Part shown: in pieces, positions 1 through 8,527 of the stretch
How the letters are laid out: each line of letters opens with the position of its first letter
Numbering within the stretch: the stretch's first letter is position 1
DNA from: Lentisphaerota bacterium
GTDB lineage: Bacteria; Verrucomicrobiota; Lentisphaeria; Oligosphaerales; JABHEG01
Reading direction: 5' to 3'
Length of the DNA: 61,191 nucleotides
Assembly: GCA_018676675.1 (NCBI GenBank)
Contig: JABHEG010000181.1
Coordinates: forward strand, 1-61,191
Notes under the pieces: generated by a model
Told to the model about the DNA's origin: nothing
What the model saw: only the letters and a program-made list of their open reading frames with translations
Database searches by the model: none
Program-made: the position numbers and the translations under genes

Positions 1-27
1 GGGAGGGCGGCCGTCTTGGTAACTCCG

Positions 28-144
28 CAGTTACGTGGGGCGAGAACTCCAAGATGGCTCGACGGAGTCTCTCCCTCCAGGGATTCTCTGGGCCATCTGT
101 GTCCGATGGAGGGAGAGACTCCGTCGAGCCGCCTCACGTAACTG
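28..144. repeat. Long imperfect inverted repeat
   Basis: Positions 56-79 are the exact reverse complement of 107-130 (24 bp), with a 27-nt loop. Outside these arms, 28-40 pairs with 132-144 with a single mismatch, after an unpaired 15-nt bulge on the left side only. The whole element could fold into one very long hairpin. It lies upstream of the first gene and has no T-tract, so it is not a textbook terminator. It could be a miniature mobile element, a processed RNA hairpin or a strong terminator for an upstream gene outside the window. No coding region overlaps it convincingly. Confidence 0.75.
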
Positions 145-202
145 AGGGGGTACCCGTCTTGCGCTTCCGGCTTTGTCTGTCTACACTCTGGGGACGACTA
201 CT

Positions 203-216
203 GATTCCTGGGAATC
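203..216. promoter_or_regulatory. Short palindrome upstream of the first gene
   Basis: GATTCC-TG-GGAATC has two perfect 6-bp arms around a 2-nt centre, about 30 nt before the GTG start at 247. It could be an operator for the downstream hydrolase gene, but no regulator is nearby and such short palindromes also arise by chance. Confidence 0.25.
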
Positions 217-246
217 GATTGAGCGGGAAAAACAGGAGGCGATGAC

Positions 247-1737
247 GTGAAGTACGCAGCTCTCTGTCTTGGGGTCATTTTCCTTGCGGCGAGCGGCGTG
301 GTGGAGGGGGGCGGGAACGCGGCGCCTTCCGCGGTCACGGTCACGGCCAGCAGTTGCTTCAATGAACGGGCACCGGCAGCGAAGACATTGGACGGAAAAC
401 TGTCCGGGCAGCACTTCTGGGCCGGACGACCTGGGCAGGCCCCATGGACATTGACATTTGATCTTGGCGTGCGGAGGGAGTTGAGCGGCCTGGAGATCGC
501 GTTCTATGACCGCAATGGGCGCTTCTCGCACACCCCTGAGGAAACCCGGGTTGAGACGAGTGAGAACGGGGCTGACTGGACGTCAACTGGAGCTGTGCCC
601 GCTCCCGGGCCATGGACAGCGAAAAGCTACCGCCTTGTGCTTCACGAGTTCAAAGGGGCGTACCGTTTCATCCGTCTGACCATGGGAAAAGCACCAACCG
701 GTAAACAGCCGGCTGTTTGGGGTGTGCAGTTCTACCTTGCCGACGGCACGTTGCTGGGCGGCGGTGAGACGTTCACCGAGATGAACGTGACCGGCACCGC
801 TGCCAAGGCTAAGGTCGAGACGGCTTTCCCCGGCCTGGAGACTGTCGCAATCGTCAGCACGGCAGACGACACGGAGCAGCCGGCTCGTTTCTTCAAGCCT
901 GCGGGAACGGAAGAGCCTGCGCCGCTGTTGGTCCTCCTTCACACCTGGTCCGGCGACTACCGACAGAACAGCTTTGTCGGTACGGCTCTCGCAGAGTGCC
1001 GCAAGCGTGGCTGGGGCTTGGTTTTTCCTCATTTCCGCGGTCCCAACTGGCATCCCGATGCCTGTGGATCTGAGCTTGCCGGACAGGACATCGTCGATGC
1101 CGTGGCGTACGCGCACACACGTTTCTCGGTTGACGCAAGCCGCGTCTACCTGTTCGGACAATCGGGGGGAGGCCACATGTCTTTGGTGATGGCAACTCGG
1201 GCGCCGCAGCTCTGGGCGGGGGTGTCTGCCTGGGTGCCCATCACGGATCTGGCTGCTTGGCACCGGGAGTGTACGGCCGCGAAGCGCGGCTACGCCAAAC
1301 ACATGGAGAAGGCCTGTGGCGGCAAACCCGGCGATTCGCCTGAGATTGACGCACAGTACCGGGCACGATCCTCCCTGCCTTTCCTGGAGAAGGCCAAAGG
1401 ACTCAGAATCGACGTACAGGCCGGGATCCACGACGGGCACACCGGGTCCGTGCCGGTTTCCCATTCGCTTCGCGCGTTCAACGGCCTGGCAGAAGCAAAT
1501 GGCCTCCCGGAGAAGGCTCTCAGCGTCGCACAGATCCAGACGTTTACGGCTGCCCAAGTCGTTCCTGACGAGCTTCAGGGAGAGTGTATTGCCGAGCCCG
1601 GTCGCCTGCACCCAATCCTGTTTCGACGTGAGGCGGGACCGGCCCGCGTGACCATTTTCAAGGGCGGGCACAGCGGCGACATCAAAACAGCGATCCGGTG
1701 GTTTGCGGAGATTGATGGAACGCTCCGTCCCGATTGA
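247..1737 (+). CDS. Secreted discoidin-domain alpha/beta hydrolase
   Basis: A 496-aa protein starting at GTG 247, preceded by AGGAGG at 234-239 with a 7-nt spacer. Residues 1-23 look like a signal peptide. Residues about 30-170 resemble an F5/8 type C (discoidin, galactose-binding-like) domain. Residues about 190-490 form an alpha/beta hydrolase of the prolyl-oligopeptidase/dienelactone-hydrolase superfamily. The nucleophile motif GQSGGG puts Ser at 306. Asp396 (in IHDGHTGSVP) and His475 (in KGGHSG) fit the rest of the triad. By family it is a periplasmic or extracellular esterase or peptidase, with the discoidin domain probably holding it on glycans. The substrate is unknown. It appears to be a single-gene unit. 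Confidence 0.85.
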   Translation: MKYAALCLGVIFLAASGVVEGGGNAAPSAVTVTASSCFNERAPAAKTLDGKLSGQHFWAGRPGQAPWTLTFDLGVRRELSGLEIAFYDRNGRFSHTPEETRVETSENGADWTSTGAVPAPGPWTAKSYRLVLHEFKGAYRFIRLTMGKAPTGKQPAVWGVQFYLADGTLLGGGETFTEMNVTGTAAKAKVETAFPGLETVAIVSTADDTEQPARFFKPAGTEEPAPLLVLLHTWSGDYRQNSFVGTALAECRKRGWGLVFPHFRGPNWHPDACGSELAGQDIVDAVAYAHTRFSVDASRVYLFGQSGGGHMSLVMATRAPQLWAGVSAWVPITDLAAWHRECTAAKRGYAKHMEKACGGKPGDSPEIDAQYRARSSLPFLEKAKGLRIDVQAGIHDGHTGSVPVSHSLRAFNGLAEANGLPEKALSVAQIQTFTAAQVVPDELQGECIAEPGRLHPILFRREAGPARVTIFKGGHSGDIKTAIRWFAEIDGTLRPD

Positions 1738-1797
1738 CGGGGGAGAGGGCTGGTGATGGTTCTACGTGCGCTGACAGCGAGGCCTCCGTCTGCCTGG

Positions 1798-1963
1798 CGG
1801 TCGCCTGCGGCATTCATGCCGAGGAGTGGCGACCGGAGTTCCAGGAGCCTCCCCTGGGACCGCCGAGCTCCAGCTCGGAGCTGTCTTTCGTTTTCCTGGA
1901 GGCCGGTTATCCCTAACCGGTGTCTTCCGGTCCGGCAAGAGCAAGACCGGTCGAGACGACCGG
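1798..1963. repeat. Cluster of intergenic hairpins
   Basis: This stretch lies between the hydrolase gene and the pseudopilin operon and holds at least four near-perfect hairpins. CGGTCGCC (1798-1805) pairs with GGCGACCG (1828-1835) and encloses CGGCAT/ATGCCG. CCGAG...CTCGG spans 1863-1878. CCGGTTA/TAACCGG spans 1903-1920. CCGGTC/GACCGG spans 1947-1963. The motif CCGGAG(T/C)TCCA recurs near 1834 and 1961. The 570-nt gap 1738-2307 holds no convincing gene; open frames crossing it run through these repeats. Confidence 0.6.
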
Positions 1964-2046
1964 AGCTCCAAGGGAAGACAAGAAGATGCGGAGTTGGGAC
2001 TCGGCGTTCCCAAGCGGGCGGTGTCTCGATTTGAGCCGCGCACAAT

Positions 2047-2156
2047 CCTGATCGGGGCATGGCAGCCCCTCCTACATTGGGGAGGAAGACCGCTCCCGTT
2101 GCCTGATCGGGGCGTGACAGCCCCTCCTACATTGGAGAGCAAGGCCGCTCCAGGCA
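2047..2156 (+). repeat. 55-bp tandem repeat, two copies, hairpin plus CTACATTG tail
   Basis: The copies start at 2047 and 2102. Their first 34 nt differ at only two positions. Each contains a 5-bp stem, 6-nt loop, 5-bp stem hairpin (GGGGC-atggca-GCCCC and GGGGC-gtgaca-GCCCC) followed by TCCTACATTGG. A lone CTACATTGGG occurs at 2231. The same architecture recurs at 15801-16147 with different stems, so these are members of one dispersed repeat family. Confidence 0.75.
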
Positions 2157-2307
2157 GTCGCGGCTCTGGCAGACAGGCAGGACGTTCGAACGCCAGCATT
2201 TGCAGTCTGCGTTCATGCCGTCTACTGTTACTACATTGGGTGGAAAAGCATACTCCCGACGTGAGCCGTACCCCGCACGCTGGTCCCATCAGTTGATGGA
2301 GTCGTTG

Positions 2308-2709
2308 ATGCGCAATCGCAGCTCCAATCTGTTCTCGCTTATCGAATTGCTCGTGGCTTTGGCCATTTTGGGCCTGGGGCTGGCATTTTTGGTGCAGGCT
2401 CTTGGTCATGCAGGCGCGATGCGGCGGGTGGGCCGGTCGCTCACGATTGTCCCCAGCTTGGCTCAGGAGAAGGTAGAGGAGGCGCTCCTGGCCTGTGCGG
2501 AGGGCGGCGCGCTCCCGAAGGCAGTCCAGGGACGAGGTAGTGGCCCGGCAACGGGGTTGACTTGGCGCCGAACGTTGACGCCTCGGGCGGTCAGCGGCGG
2601 AGCGGTGGTTGATATTCAGGTTACCGTTCACTGGCGTGAGGGCAAGCGCGAACGCACCTATGTCCTGCAGACGAGTTCGCGTCCGTCTTGGACGGGGGGA
2701 GGGCTTTGA
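2308..2709 (+). CDS. GspI-like minor pseudopilin (secretion cluster 1)
   Basis: A 133-aa protein from ATG 2308; an in-frame ATG at 2296 is an alternative. The N-terminus has a type III signal-like stretch, FSLIELLVALAILGLG, with Glu at +5, followed by one hydrophobic helix. The later stretch SLAQEKVEEAL resembles the conserved LA..KMEE segment of GspI. The residue before the Phe is Leu, not the Gly normally required by prepilin peptidase. By family it would sit in the tip complex of a type II secretion pseudopilus in the inner membrane and periplasm. It is the first gene of a cluster with gspJ-, gspK-, gspE- and gspF-like genes. Confidence 0.7.
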   Translation: MRNRSSNLFSLIELLVALAILGLGLAFLVQALGHAGAMRRVGRSLTIVPSLAQEKVEEALLACAEGGALPKAVQGRGSGPATGLTWRRTLTPRAVSGGAVVDIQVTVHWREGKRERTYVLQTSSRPSWTGGGL

Positions 2710-2711
2710 AG

Positions 2712-3353
2712 GTGCGCAACGCCAAGCTCACAATCCGTTCCTTCACGCTCGTCGAGCTTCTCACCTGTGTCCTGATCCTGGCGGCTGTTATCTCCCTGGC
2801 GTACCGGGTGTTGACCGTAGCTTTCGCTCAAGTCGAGGTGTTGCAGGAGGGACAGCAGGGGTGGCGAGAGGCCCGAGTTGCGCTTTCGTTGTTGGCTCGG
2901 GATCTGCGCACAATGTCCGTGGCGGGCCGGATGGGAAGCGGCGAGGCGGGTAACAGTGCCGCCGGGGACGCGCTGTCGTCCGGGGGAGGCGTTGACCGTA
3001 TCCGCTGCGTATTGGGACCATGCCCCGAAGCGGGGCGTGGGACGAGTCTGGTCGGGGCTCGTCTGGTCGAGTATGACGTGGTTCCGAACCCACATGGAGC
3101 TGGTGAAGTCCTGCGACGCTGTGTGCGCCGGGGGGCGGATGGCGCGGCTTCCGACCGACACTTTGCAGGCGTTGTCGGGATTGCTCTCAGGTACCGTGTG
3201 GGAGATGGTCAGGGCAGGAACCATTGGGTCAAGGAATGGTCCTCCGTTCTCGCCGGTTCCCCATCAGCGGTCGAGGCGACCGTTCACATTGCCCAGGGCA
3301 GCAACGAGCGCCGTCGAGAACACCTGAGCACGATGGTCACGTTACTTCGGTAG
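2712..3353 (+). CDS. GspJ-like minor pseudopilin (secretion cluster 1)
   Basis: About 213 aa. The chosen start is GTG 2712, about 9 nt after GGGGGGAGGG; TTG 2706, overlapping the preceding stop, is possible. The N-terminus FTLVELLTCVLILAAV is a pilin-type helix with Glu+5. It is followed by a region like GspJ (AFAQVEVLQEGQQGW, then LSLLARDLRTM). Position -1 is Ser instead of Gly. Its length of about 210 aa fits GspJ. It is translationally coupled to the preceding gspI-like gene and is expected in the pseudopilus tip. Confidence 0.72.
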   Translation: MRNAKLTIRSFTLVELLTCVLILAAVISLAYRVLTVAFAQVEVLQEGQQGWREARVALSLLARDLRTMSVAGRMGSGEAGNSAAGDALSSGGGVDRIRCVLGPCPEAGRGTSLVGARLVEYDVVPNPHGAGEVLRRCVRRGADGAASDRHFAGVVGIALRYRVGDGQGRNHWVKEWSSVLAGSPSAVEATVHIAQGSNERRREHLSTMVTLLR

Positions 3354-3371
3354 GAGACAGGACAGGGATAG

Positions 3372-3926
3372 ATGGACAGCACGAAACGCACAAACTCAAC
3401 GTGCCGGGAGTCGGGTGCTGCCCTGATTCTCGTTCTGGGGGTCTTGTCTGTCCTTGCTGTGCTTGGGACCGCTGTACCTGCGTTGATGAGCGTTGAGACG
3501 GCCTGGGCTCGGGCTGATGCGCGTCGGTTGCAGGCGTTTTACGCTGCCCGAGCCGGTATTGAGCACGTGTTGGTCACGGTTTCCGCTGAGGTGGAGAAAG
3601 GTGGGAAGCGCTCCGGGGATATGGCCTGTCAACTGACGTCGGACTGTCACTACCAGATCTGGTGGGGGGGCATCGGTCCGGAGGCTGAGGCTGCAGGGGA
3701 GACGGGCGACCCTCGAGACCAGCTGGCGGCGCTGCGGGGCACGGCACGGGCGCTGGCGGCTTACCAGGGAGACGCGGGCCGTGCCTCCGAGTGGTTGGGG
3801 GTCTGCGCGGAAGGGCGCGCGCTGCGTGGGAAGGGCGCTTTCACTCGGGAGCGTATCATGGCTCTTCTGGAGCGCACTGAGGGGCGCTGGCAAGTGATTT
3901 ACTGGAACGAGGGACGTGGCCGGTGA
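3372..3926 (+). CDS. GspK-like pseudopilin (secretion cluster 1)
   Basis: 184 aa from ATG 3372, with a purine-rich GGAGACAGGACAGGGA upstream. The N-terminus GAALILVLGVLSVLAVLG keeps Gly at -1 but lacks Glu at +5, the hallmark of GspK. The motif AFYAARAGIEHVL matches the conserved start of GspK and PilX proteins. It is shorter than typical GspK proteins of about 300 aa, so the GspK periplasmic lobe is reduced. It is expected at the very tip of the pseudopilus with the I- and J-like proteins. The stop overlaps a small downstream reading frame by GTGA. Confidence 0.72.
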   Translation: MDSTKRTNSTCRESGAALILVLGVLSVLAVLGTAVPALMSVETAWARADARRLQAFYAARAGIEHVLVTVSAEVEKGGKRSGDMACQLTSDCHYQIWWGGIGPEAEAAGETGDPRDQLAALRGTARALAAYQGDAGRASEWLGVCAEGRALRGKGAFTRERIMALLERTEGRWQVIYWNEGRGR

Positions 3927-4081
3927 GGCCGTTTGAAGAGAGCGTTTGGCAGGTCGGCTTGAAGAGACTGTGGTCTCGGTGCTGGTGGCGCTGTGGAGTA
4001 GGGCACCGGATGGCAGAGCTGGACAGGCCGGGAAACCCCGGAGAAATGGTCAAGAGAGTGGCGAGGTGGAATCATGGATAG
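3923..4081 (+). CDS. Possible 52-aa Trp/Arg-rich small protein
   Basis: A short reading frame starts at GTG 3923, overlaps the gspK-like stop as GTGA, and ends at 4081, overlapping the gspE start at 4074 by 8 nt. GAGGGA at 3910-3915 is a plausible ribosome site. The product is basic, with five Trp residues. No family was recognised. Exact coupling at both ends, in a cluster where genes overlap, is the only support. It could also be leader sequence that merely happens to be open. Confidence 0.3.
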   Translation: MRPFEESVWQVGLKRLWSRCWWRCGVGHRMAELDRPGNPGEMVKRVARWNHG

Positions 4082-6251
4082 CGACCAGAAGAACGCGTAC
4101 GAAAGCTACCAGCACGACCTCGAAGAGGATCTTGCGACAAAGACTACCGTTGAATTCGCCCGATCGATCACCGAACAGCAGCTGCAGGAAGCGGCCACTA
4201 AGGGGAAGACCAGCGGGAAGGAGCTATGGGAAATCCTGATGAGCGACCTCAGTCTGAAGAGCCTGGGGGAGCTACTTACCTATGAGATTTGGCCGCGGGG
4301 GAAGCAATTGCAGGAGGTCATGGTCGAATCCGGGTACGCAACGAAGGAGGAACTTGAGGAGCACGTTGCGGCACAGGCTACTGAGACATCCCAACTGGGG
4401 GAGGCACTGGTGGATCGCGGGGTGTTGACTCGGGCCCAGTTGGGGCAGGCGTTGATGGAGCAGCAACGCACGGGACACGACTTGAGTCGAGTGCTCCTGA
4501 ACCTGGGTTACGTCACGGCGAAGCAAGTTGCTGACGCGACTCGGGCCGACGCGACGGGGGCGCAGCCACAACGGCGTTCGGAACGCGTCGCTGACGTGTT
4601 GCGTGAGAACGGGATGGTCAACGAGGATCAGCTTAGTCAGTTGCTCGAGGAGGCCGAGAGGAAAGGGGAGGATCTGGCGGAGTTCGTGATTGCACAGGAG
4701 ATTGTGACTCGGGACGCCCTGGGCGAGGCATGCTCAGCCCATTGGGGAGTGCCATACGTTAACCTGACGCTTTGCGAGATTGCCCCGGATGACGCTCGCC
4801 TGCTCCCTGAAGAGCTCTCCCGCAATTACTGCGTCATCCCAACCAAAAAGGAGGCCGACCGGCTTAGCGTTGCGATGGCTGATCCCAAAGAGGTCTCGAC
4901 GATTGATGATCTCTCCATGTTAACCGGCTGCGAGATTGCCCCCCTTCTTGCCTGGCGCGCCGACATCCACGATGCAATCAACCGTTTCTTCCCGGACGGG
5001 ACCGTGGGCAAAGAGGAGTCAGCGGAACAGGCGAGTGCGTCGGTAAAGGACGTACGTGAGGAGGGGCTCGACGCCTTGGTCGAGAGCGCGTCGGTAACCG
5101 ATCTGGTTGCCTCGATCGTTGAGGGAGCCATTCACGCGGAAGCAACCGACATCCATCTCGAGCCGCAGACTAAAGATCTACGGGTTCGCTACCGGATTGA
5201 TGGCATGTTGTATGATGTTATGACCGTTCCCCAGAGCATTCAGGCCCCGCTCATTTCGCGTGTAAAGATCCTGGCGAAGATGGATATCACTCAGAAACGT
5301 GCCCCCCAGGATGGCCACTTTGCCATGCTGATCGGTGAGCGTGAGTTCGACATGCGGATCGCCACTCTCCCGACATCCCTTGGGGAACGGTTGGTCATCA
5401 GGTTGCTGAACCCCGCGAATCTGTTTCTTGGGCTCAAGCAACTGGGCTTGTCCCAAGACGCGTTTGAGCAGGTTGAGCGTCTGATTCACAGCCCCAACGG
5501 GATGATCCTCGTGACCGGCCCCATCGGTTCCGGAAAAACGACCACTCAATACGCGGCGCTCAACCAGATCAATATTCTGACCGACAGTATCGTGACCATC
5601 GAGGACCCGATCGAGTACGAACTGCCGGGCATCAATCAGGTTCAGGTCGATGCGCGCACGGACTGCACGTTTGCCAACATCCTCCGCGCCGTTCTGCGTC
5701 AGGATGTCAACAAGCTGCTGGTCGGTGAAATCAGGGACCGCGAGACGGCGGCGATCGCTGTTCGGGCGTCGGTGACAGGCCATTTGGTTTTCACCACCCT
5801 TCACACCCGAGACGCGGTGGGCGCCATCACCAACTTGGTGAATCTGGATGTTCCTCGGTTCCTCATTGCCGGGTCTGTTCTGGCGATTGTCAATCAGCGG
5901 TTGGTCCGGAAGATTTGCCAGAACTGCAAAGAGGAATACAGCCCGGAGGAGAGGGTACTGCGGGACCTCGGGTACAAGGGAGATATTCCGGACGACCTCA
6001 TCTTCGCCCGTGGGCGGGGCTGCAATGCCTGCTATCACACGGGGTACCGGGGCCGCACGGGGATCTTCGAAGTGCTTTCCATGACCGAGGAGATTCGCGG
6101 TCTGGTCCGTGGAAATGCTCCTGAAGCGGATATCATGGCAGCGGCCATGACCGCCGGCGGGCGTTCACTCCTAAGTGACGCGATGCGCAAGGTAAAGAAG
6201 CAGATTACCTCAGTCGATGAAGTGGCTCGCACCGTCATGTTCCGCAATTAG
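4074..6251 (+). CDS. gspE: Type II secretion / type IV pilus assembly ATPase GspE (PilB-like)
   Basis: 725 aa. It powers pseudopilus or pilus assembly from the cytoplasmic face of the inner membrane. The N-terminal region (about residues 60-310) contains repeats like the MshEN/T2SSE N domain (LGEALVDRGVLTRAQLGQAL; VADVLRENGMVNEDQL). The catalytic half holds Walker A GPIGSGKT at residues 482-489, the Asp box TIEDPIEY, Walker B LLVGEIRD and the His box TTLHT. A zinc-binding CxxC pair follows near residues 615-655 (CQNC ... CNAC), then YRGRTGIFEVL. All key residues are present. The start ATG 4074 follows GAGGTGGA. gspF follows after 11 nt. Confidence 0.95.
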   Translation: MDSDQKNAYESYQHDLEEDLATKTTVEFARSITEQQLQEAATKGKTSGKELWEILMSDLSLKSLGELLTYEIWPRGKQLQEVMVESGYATKEELEEHVAAQATETSQLGEALVDRGVLTRAQLGQALMEQQRTGHDLSRVLLNLGYVTAKQVADATRADATGAQPQRRSERVADVLRENGMVNEDQLSQLLEEAERKGEDLAEFVIAQEIVTRDALGEACSAHWGVPYVNLTLCEIAPDDARLLPEELSRNYCVIPTKKEADRLSVAMADPKEVSTIDDLSMLTGCEIAPLLAWRADIHDAINRFFPDGTVGKEESAEQASASVKDVREEGLDALVESASVTDLVASIVEGAIHAEATDIHLEPQTKDLRVRYRIDGMLYDVMTVPQSIQAPLISRVKILAKMDITQKRAPQDGHFAMLIGEREFDMRIATLPTSLGERLVIRLLNPANLFLGLKQLGLSQDAFEQVERLIHSPNGMILVTGPIGSGKTTTQYAALNQINILTDSIVTIEDPIEYELPGINQVQVDARTDCTFANILRAVLRQDVNKLLVGEIRDRETAAIAVRASVTGHLVFTTLHTRDAVGAITNLVNLDVPRFLIAGSVLAIVNQRLVRKICQNCKEEYSPEERVLRDLGYKGDIPDDLIFARGRGCNACYHTGYRGRTGIFEVLSMTEEIRGLVRGNAPEADIMAAAMTAGGRSLLSDAMRKVKKQITSVDEVARTVMFRN

Positions 6252-6262
6252 AGGTGGCTCCC

Positions 6263-7483
6263 ATGGCGACTAATCCCCAGCCTGATAAGAAACCCGAGGA
6301 CGCGAATCTGAATGAGCACATTCGTGCCATTTTGCGTGGCGAGATTCGTGAGCACGGTCCTGCGGAGACTGCGTCGGTGATGGAAGGCATCAGCCCGGAG
6401 GCGGAGCCGTTCGTCAAACGGGATCTGTTGTTGCGTGTTCGTGCTCTCAGTACCAAGCATCTGAGCGTGTTCACGCGAGAGCTTGCGATCCTCACCCGGG
6501 CGGGAATGCCGATCCTGCAGGGGCTGCAGACGATCGGCAGTCGGACGCGCAACCAGAAGCTGCGTGACGTCATCTACCGGATCGGGGTCATGATCGAGAA
6601 TGGTGATGCGCTCTGGAGCTCACTGGCGGCGTTCCCGCGGACGTTCTCCCCTCTCTATGTCTCGACGGTCCGGTCCGGAGAGTTGAGTGGTCACCTGGAT
6701 AAGATGCTGTTCCGACTGGCCGACCACTACGAGCGTGAGTCCCTCCTGCGGAGCAAGGTCATTGCGGCCGCAACCTATCCTGTGATCGTTCTGGTTTTTG
6801 CTCTTGCCATCTGTATCCTCCTGGCCAGCATGGTTGTCCCCGTGTTTGCGGATTTGCTCAGAGATTTCGAGTCAGAACTGCCTTTTCTGACCCAGGTCGT
6901 TATGGCCTTCGTCCGGTGGCTGCCGGGCAACTGGTTTATGCTGATCCTGATGCCTCTGGCGGCGTTTCTGGTGTACCGATTGCTTGGGCGCATGTTCCCT
7001 TTCCGCCTCGTGCGGGATCGAGCCAAACTGTCCTTGCCGATTATCGGCAAGCTTAACCAGCGGATTCTGGCGTCGCGGTTTGCCCGGACCTTTGCCATCC
7101 TTTACGAGAGTGGCGTTCACATCATCGACGCGCTGACGATCGCGAAGGAAGCCGTGGACAACGAGGTCGCCAATGTCGACATCAGCCGCATGCAGGAGGC
7201 GGTCGAGGATGGCCAGAGCCTTGAGGATGCGCTGCAGAATACGAGCGTCTTTCCCCCCCTGTTCGTGGATATGGTTGTGGTTGGCGAGCAGACGGGGGCC
7301 TTGCCTGACGTCTTGCCTCAGGTGGCTGCGCTGTACGAGGAAGAGGTCAATATTGCCATGGACAACCTGGGGGCCATAATCGAGCCGGCCCTCATTCTGG
7401 TGACAGGGGGCTTCGTCGCGACTGTTTTCTACGCGTTCTTCATCCCCTATCTGAGGCTGCTGTCCGTCATTGCCGGTGGGTGA
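6263..7483 (+). CDS. gspF: Type II secretion / pilus inner-membrane platform protein GspF (PilC-like)
   Basis: 406 aa from ATG 6263, preceded by AGAGGTGG; GTG 6254 is an upstream alternative. It has two copies of the T2SSF domain, about residues 65-190 and 270-395 (TRELAILTRAGMPILQGL; FARTFAILYESGVHIIDAL), and membrane helices around 170-195, 215-240 and near the C-terminus. By family it anchors GspE in the inner membrane. It lies directly after gspE and is the last secretion gene of cluster 1. Secretin, major pseudopilin and prepilin peptidase are not encoded nearby. Confidence 0.93.
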   Translation: MATNPQPDKKPEDANLNEHIRAILRGEIREHGPAETASVMEGISPEAEPFVKRDLLLRVRALSTKHLSVFTRELAILTRAGMPILQGLQTIGSRTRNQKLRDVIYRIGVMIENGDALWSSLAAFPRTFSPLYVSTVRSGELSGHLDKMLFRLADHYERESLLRSKVIAAATYPVIVLVFALAICILLASMVVPVFADLLRDFESELPFLTQVVMAFVRWLPGNWFMLILMPLAAFLVYRLLGRMFPFRLVRDRAKLSLPIIGKLNQRILASRFARTFAILYESGVHIIDALTIAKEAVDNEVANVDISRMQEAVEDGQSLEDALQNTSVFPPLFVDMVVVGEQTGALPDVLPQVAALYEEEVNIAMDNLGAIIEPALILVTGGFVATVFYAFFIPYLRLLSVIAGG

Positions 7484-7556
7484 CGGCTCCGAACGCAGGA
7501 CTAACGCTCGTCTCGAAGCTGTCAACAATGGGCATGAGCACAGAAAGTGGGATGGA

Positions 7557-8465
7557 ATGGACGTACAGAAGATTTGGGGCCGGGCGCCGCACAATGCCTT
7601 CACGGATCTGATTCGCTTCAAGGACACCTGGTACTGCGCGTTCCGGGAAGGGCAGGGCCACGTGTCTGACGACGGTAGCCTGCGGGTCATCCGGTCGGTG
7701 GACGGGGAGGAGTGGACATCGGCCGGCCTGATGACGTGGGACGGTGGCGATGTGCGTGATGCCAAGTTGTCCGTTGCCGGTGATGGGCAACTCATGTTGA
7801 ACGGCGCTGTTCGTTTCCTTGAACCCAGGGGGGGCGACAGGCATCAGTCGGTCACCTGGCTTTCGTCCGATGGTCACATTTGGTCAGAACCCTATGCCTG
7901 CCCCAGTGGACTGGGCACTTGGCGATGGAGTGCCACCTGGAACAAAGGGACCGGCTACAGCTTCGGCTACAGCGGCCGAGACGACGGTGGTGCGCTCTAT
8001 CGCACGACAGACGGGAAGAGCTGGGAAGCGGTGGTGCGCGATATCTTTCCGGAGGGATACGCCAACGAGACATCGATTGTGTTCGGTCCGGATGACACCG
8101 CAATCTGCCTGTTGCGCCGGGATCCGCGCGACGACTTTCCGGGGTCCGCACTGCTCGGGACGGCCCGGCCGCCATACGCCGATTGGGCGTGGGCTGATCT
8201 CGGCATGCGCCTGGGGGGACCCAAGTTGATCCGCTGCGACGATGGACGTTTGCTTGCCGTTGTTCGGCTCTACGAACCTGTGCGCACCTCGTTGTGTGAG
8301 ATCGACTCCGCTACCAATACGGTGACGGAGTTACAGCCACTTCCCTCAGGAGGCGACACCAGCTATGCGGGGATGGTCGTGCATAACGGCCGATTGTGGG
8401 TAAGCTACTACTCTTCACACGAAGAGAAGACGCAGATCTATCTTGCGAGGCTGGAACTGCCTTGA
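7557..8465 (+). CDS. Sialidase-fold (BNR) family protein, probably cytoplasmic
   Basis: 302 aa from ATG 7557; an earlier in-frame start at 7470 overlaps gspF and would add 29 unlike residues. The protein begins directly with the propeller (KIWGRAPHNAFTDLIRF), with an FREG motif and Asp-box-like turns (SVDGEEWTS, TDGKSWE). It has no signal peptide. The family includes exo-alpha-sialidases and related glycosidases acting on sialylated or other acidic glycans, but catalytic assignment is not possible from sequence alone. It lies 73 nt after gspF and 62 nt before a second sialidase-fold gene. Confidence 0.75.
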   Translation: MDVQKIWGRAPHNAFTDLIRFKDTWYCAFREGQGHVSDDGSLRVIRSVDGEEWTSAGLMTWDGGDVRDAKLSVAGDGQLMLNGAVRFLEPRGGDRHQSVTWLSSDGHIWSEPYACPSGLGTWRWSATWNKGTGYSFGYSGRDDGGALYRTTDGKSWEAVVRDIFPEGYANETSIVFGPDDTAICLLRRDPRDDFPGSALLGTARPPYADWAWADLGMRLGGPKLIRCDDGRLLAVVRLYEPVRTSLCEIDSATNTVTELQPLPSGGDTSYAGMVVHNGRLWVSYYSSHEEKTQIYLARLELP

Positions 8466-8527
8466 CTTGGTGGCGCGTCGGTGTAGACACATCACGGTTG
8501 GGCGGTTTGCAGGAACGGAGGACGAGA

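Noticed and set aside
583..1671. 362-codon minus-strand frame
   Set aside because: Antisense to the alpha/beta hydrolase, which has a full catalytic triad and a good ribosome site.
1826..2296. 156-codon frame between the hydrolase and the pseudopilins
   Set aside because: It runs straight through the hairpins and the 55-bp repeat pair, and its composition (Arg, Gly, Ser) is that of random GC-rich DNA.
5178..6038. 286-codon minus-strand frame
   Set aside because: Antisense to the conserved catalytic domain of gspE.
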